Below the pieces are notes generated by a model. It was not told where the DNA came from, made no database searches, and saw nothing but the letters and a program-made list of their open reading frames with translations. A program made the position numbers and the translations under genes. 64,000 nt of DNA from Bacteroidales bacterium UBA6445 (GTDB lineage Bacteria; Bacteroidota; Bacteroidia; Bacteroidales; UBA932). Below are positions 63,149 to 64,000 of the stretch, one piece after another. Numbering within the stretch: the stretch's first letter is position 1; every line of letters begins with the position of its first letter. The DNA is taken from positions 385,320 through 449,319 of the forward strand of contig DJOF01000008.1 of NCBI GenBank assembly GCA_002439585.1. Reading direction: 5' to 3'.

Positions 63149-63919
63149 ATGGATACTGAGAAAAGACCTCTGACTGTCAGAAATCTTGACTTGTTTATAG
63201 AAGACAGGCAGATCCTAAAAAATATAAATCTTACATTTCCTGAGAATAAGATTACCTGTATAATCGGTCCTTCAGGATGCGGCAAGAGTACGCTGCTCAA
63301 ATGTCTCAACAGGCTTATCGACAATGTTGATGATGCTCGCTTGAGCGGCCAGATCCTGATAGGAGACCAAAATATAATAGGTGCCAGGTACAGTGACCTT
63401 ATAGAGCTTCGTCGCAGAATCGGTCTTGTTCCTCAGAGACCTTGTCCTCTTCCTATGTCTATATTTGACAATGTTGCTTACGGACGCAAGATACACGGCA
63501 TGACTGTAAAGAAGAAGGAAATGGCTGAGGTTGTAGAGAAATACCTTACTGAAGTCGGTCTTTGGGATGAAGTAAAGGATCGTCTTCAGAGTTCTGCAAT
63601 GAGGCTTTCTATCGGCCAGCAGCAAAGGCTATGTCTGGCCCGAAGTCTTGCGGTAGAGCCGGATTTCATATTGGCAGATGAGGCTACCAGTGCCCTTGAT
63701 CCCATTTCGAGCAAGATTGTTGAAGATCTTTTCATCAAACTTAAGGAGAAATATTCCATAATTATGGTAACTCACACTCTTCGCCAGGCTTTGAGGATAG
63801 CGGATTATGCTGTATTCCTATATCTTGGAGAGGTGATTGAGACCGGTGATGCCCATCAGGTCTTCAACGATCCTAAGGAGGATCTTACTCGCAACTATCT
63901 GTCCGGTGTCTTCAGTTGA
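63149..63919 (+). CDS. pstB: Phosphate ABC transporter ATPase PstB
   Basis: Powers phosphate uptake. Walker A GPSGCGKST, Q-loop VPQRPCPLPMS, signature LSIGQQQRL (Ile in place of the usual first Gly of LSGGQ), Walker B FILADEATSALD and the H-loop VTHT. 256 residues, normal. The remaining 81 bases of the window show no phoU start; a weak TATATA inverted pair lies at about 63920-63942. Confidence 0.95.
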   Translation: MDTEKRPLTVRNLDLFIEDRQILKNINLTFPENKITCIIGPSGCGKSTLLKCLNRLIDNVDDARLSGQILIGDQNIIGARYSDLIELRRRIGLVPQRPCPLPMSIFDNVAYGRKIHGMTVKKKEMAEVVEKYLTEVGLWDEVKDRLQSSAMRLSIGQQQRLCLARSLAVEPDFILADEATSALDPISSKIVEDLFIKLKEKYSIIMVTHTLRQALRIADYAVFLYLGEVIETGDAHQVFNDPKEDLTRNYLSGVFS

Positions 63920-64000
63920 TATATAGTCGTTCTTGATATATACTTTCGCTGCAATCCTTTCGAACACTTTCGGAGGAGGCTTCTGCTCTCGTTTTTTGCT

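Overview
This window looks like chromosomal DNA from a member of the Bacteroidota, most likely order Bacteroidales. The evidence is a SusC/SusD polysaccharide-utilisation locus, many lipobox-bearing lipoproteins, promoters of the TTTG-N19/20-TAnnTTTG type, weak Shine-Dalgarno sequences, and families typical of the phylum (DUF3078, WbqC, dipeptidyl-peptidase III, clostripain). I cannot name genus or species. No rRNA, tRNA, CRISPR array or transposase gene was seen.

Left edge (1-3560): the end of an unidentified membrane protein, a WYL-domain regulator bracketed by two copies of a MITE-like repeat, and a divergent AAA+ ATPase with an N-terminal winged helix. Small palindromes lie in the ATPase promoter.

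Starch locus (3590-24199): one leftward eight-gene operon encodes an MFS sugar transporter, SusC, SusD, a surface lipoprotein with three starch-binding repeats, three GH13 lipoproteins and a GH97 alpha-glucosidase (SusB). A divergent LytS-type kinase and LytTR regulator, then MalQ, follow on the other strand. The regulator is of the E. coli YpdA/YpdB type. Just upstream of the operon promoter lie two direct repeats spaced as in the known YpdB operator, the strongest regulatory lead here. Glucans would be bound and cut at the surface, imported by SusCD, trimmed by SusA/SusB-like enzymes, taken into the cytoplasm by the MFS carrier and rearranged by MalQ.

Housekeeping stretch (24273-55242): EamA exporter, hisS, sppA, tilS, a DUF3078 protein, proS, an unusual Trp/Tyr-rich lipoprotein followed by a FadL-like barrel, wbqC, the lipid A genes lpxD-lpxC-lpxA (with LpxC lacking the FabZ domain usual in this phylum), rimP-nusA-infB, xerD, a DPP III-like peptidase, a clostripain-like peptidase, tdk, a coiled-coil hypothetical, rsmI, a helix-hairpin-helix protein, recA and rlmN.

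Right end (55220-64000): a patatin-type secreted phospholipase with its own beta-barrel, a third repeat copy, a GH3 glucosidase, and a translationally coupled phosphate-uptake operon in which PstS and PstC are one polypeptide, followed by PstA and PstB.
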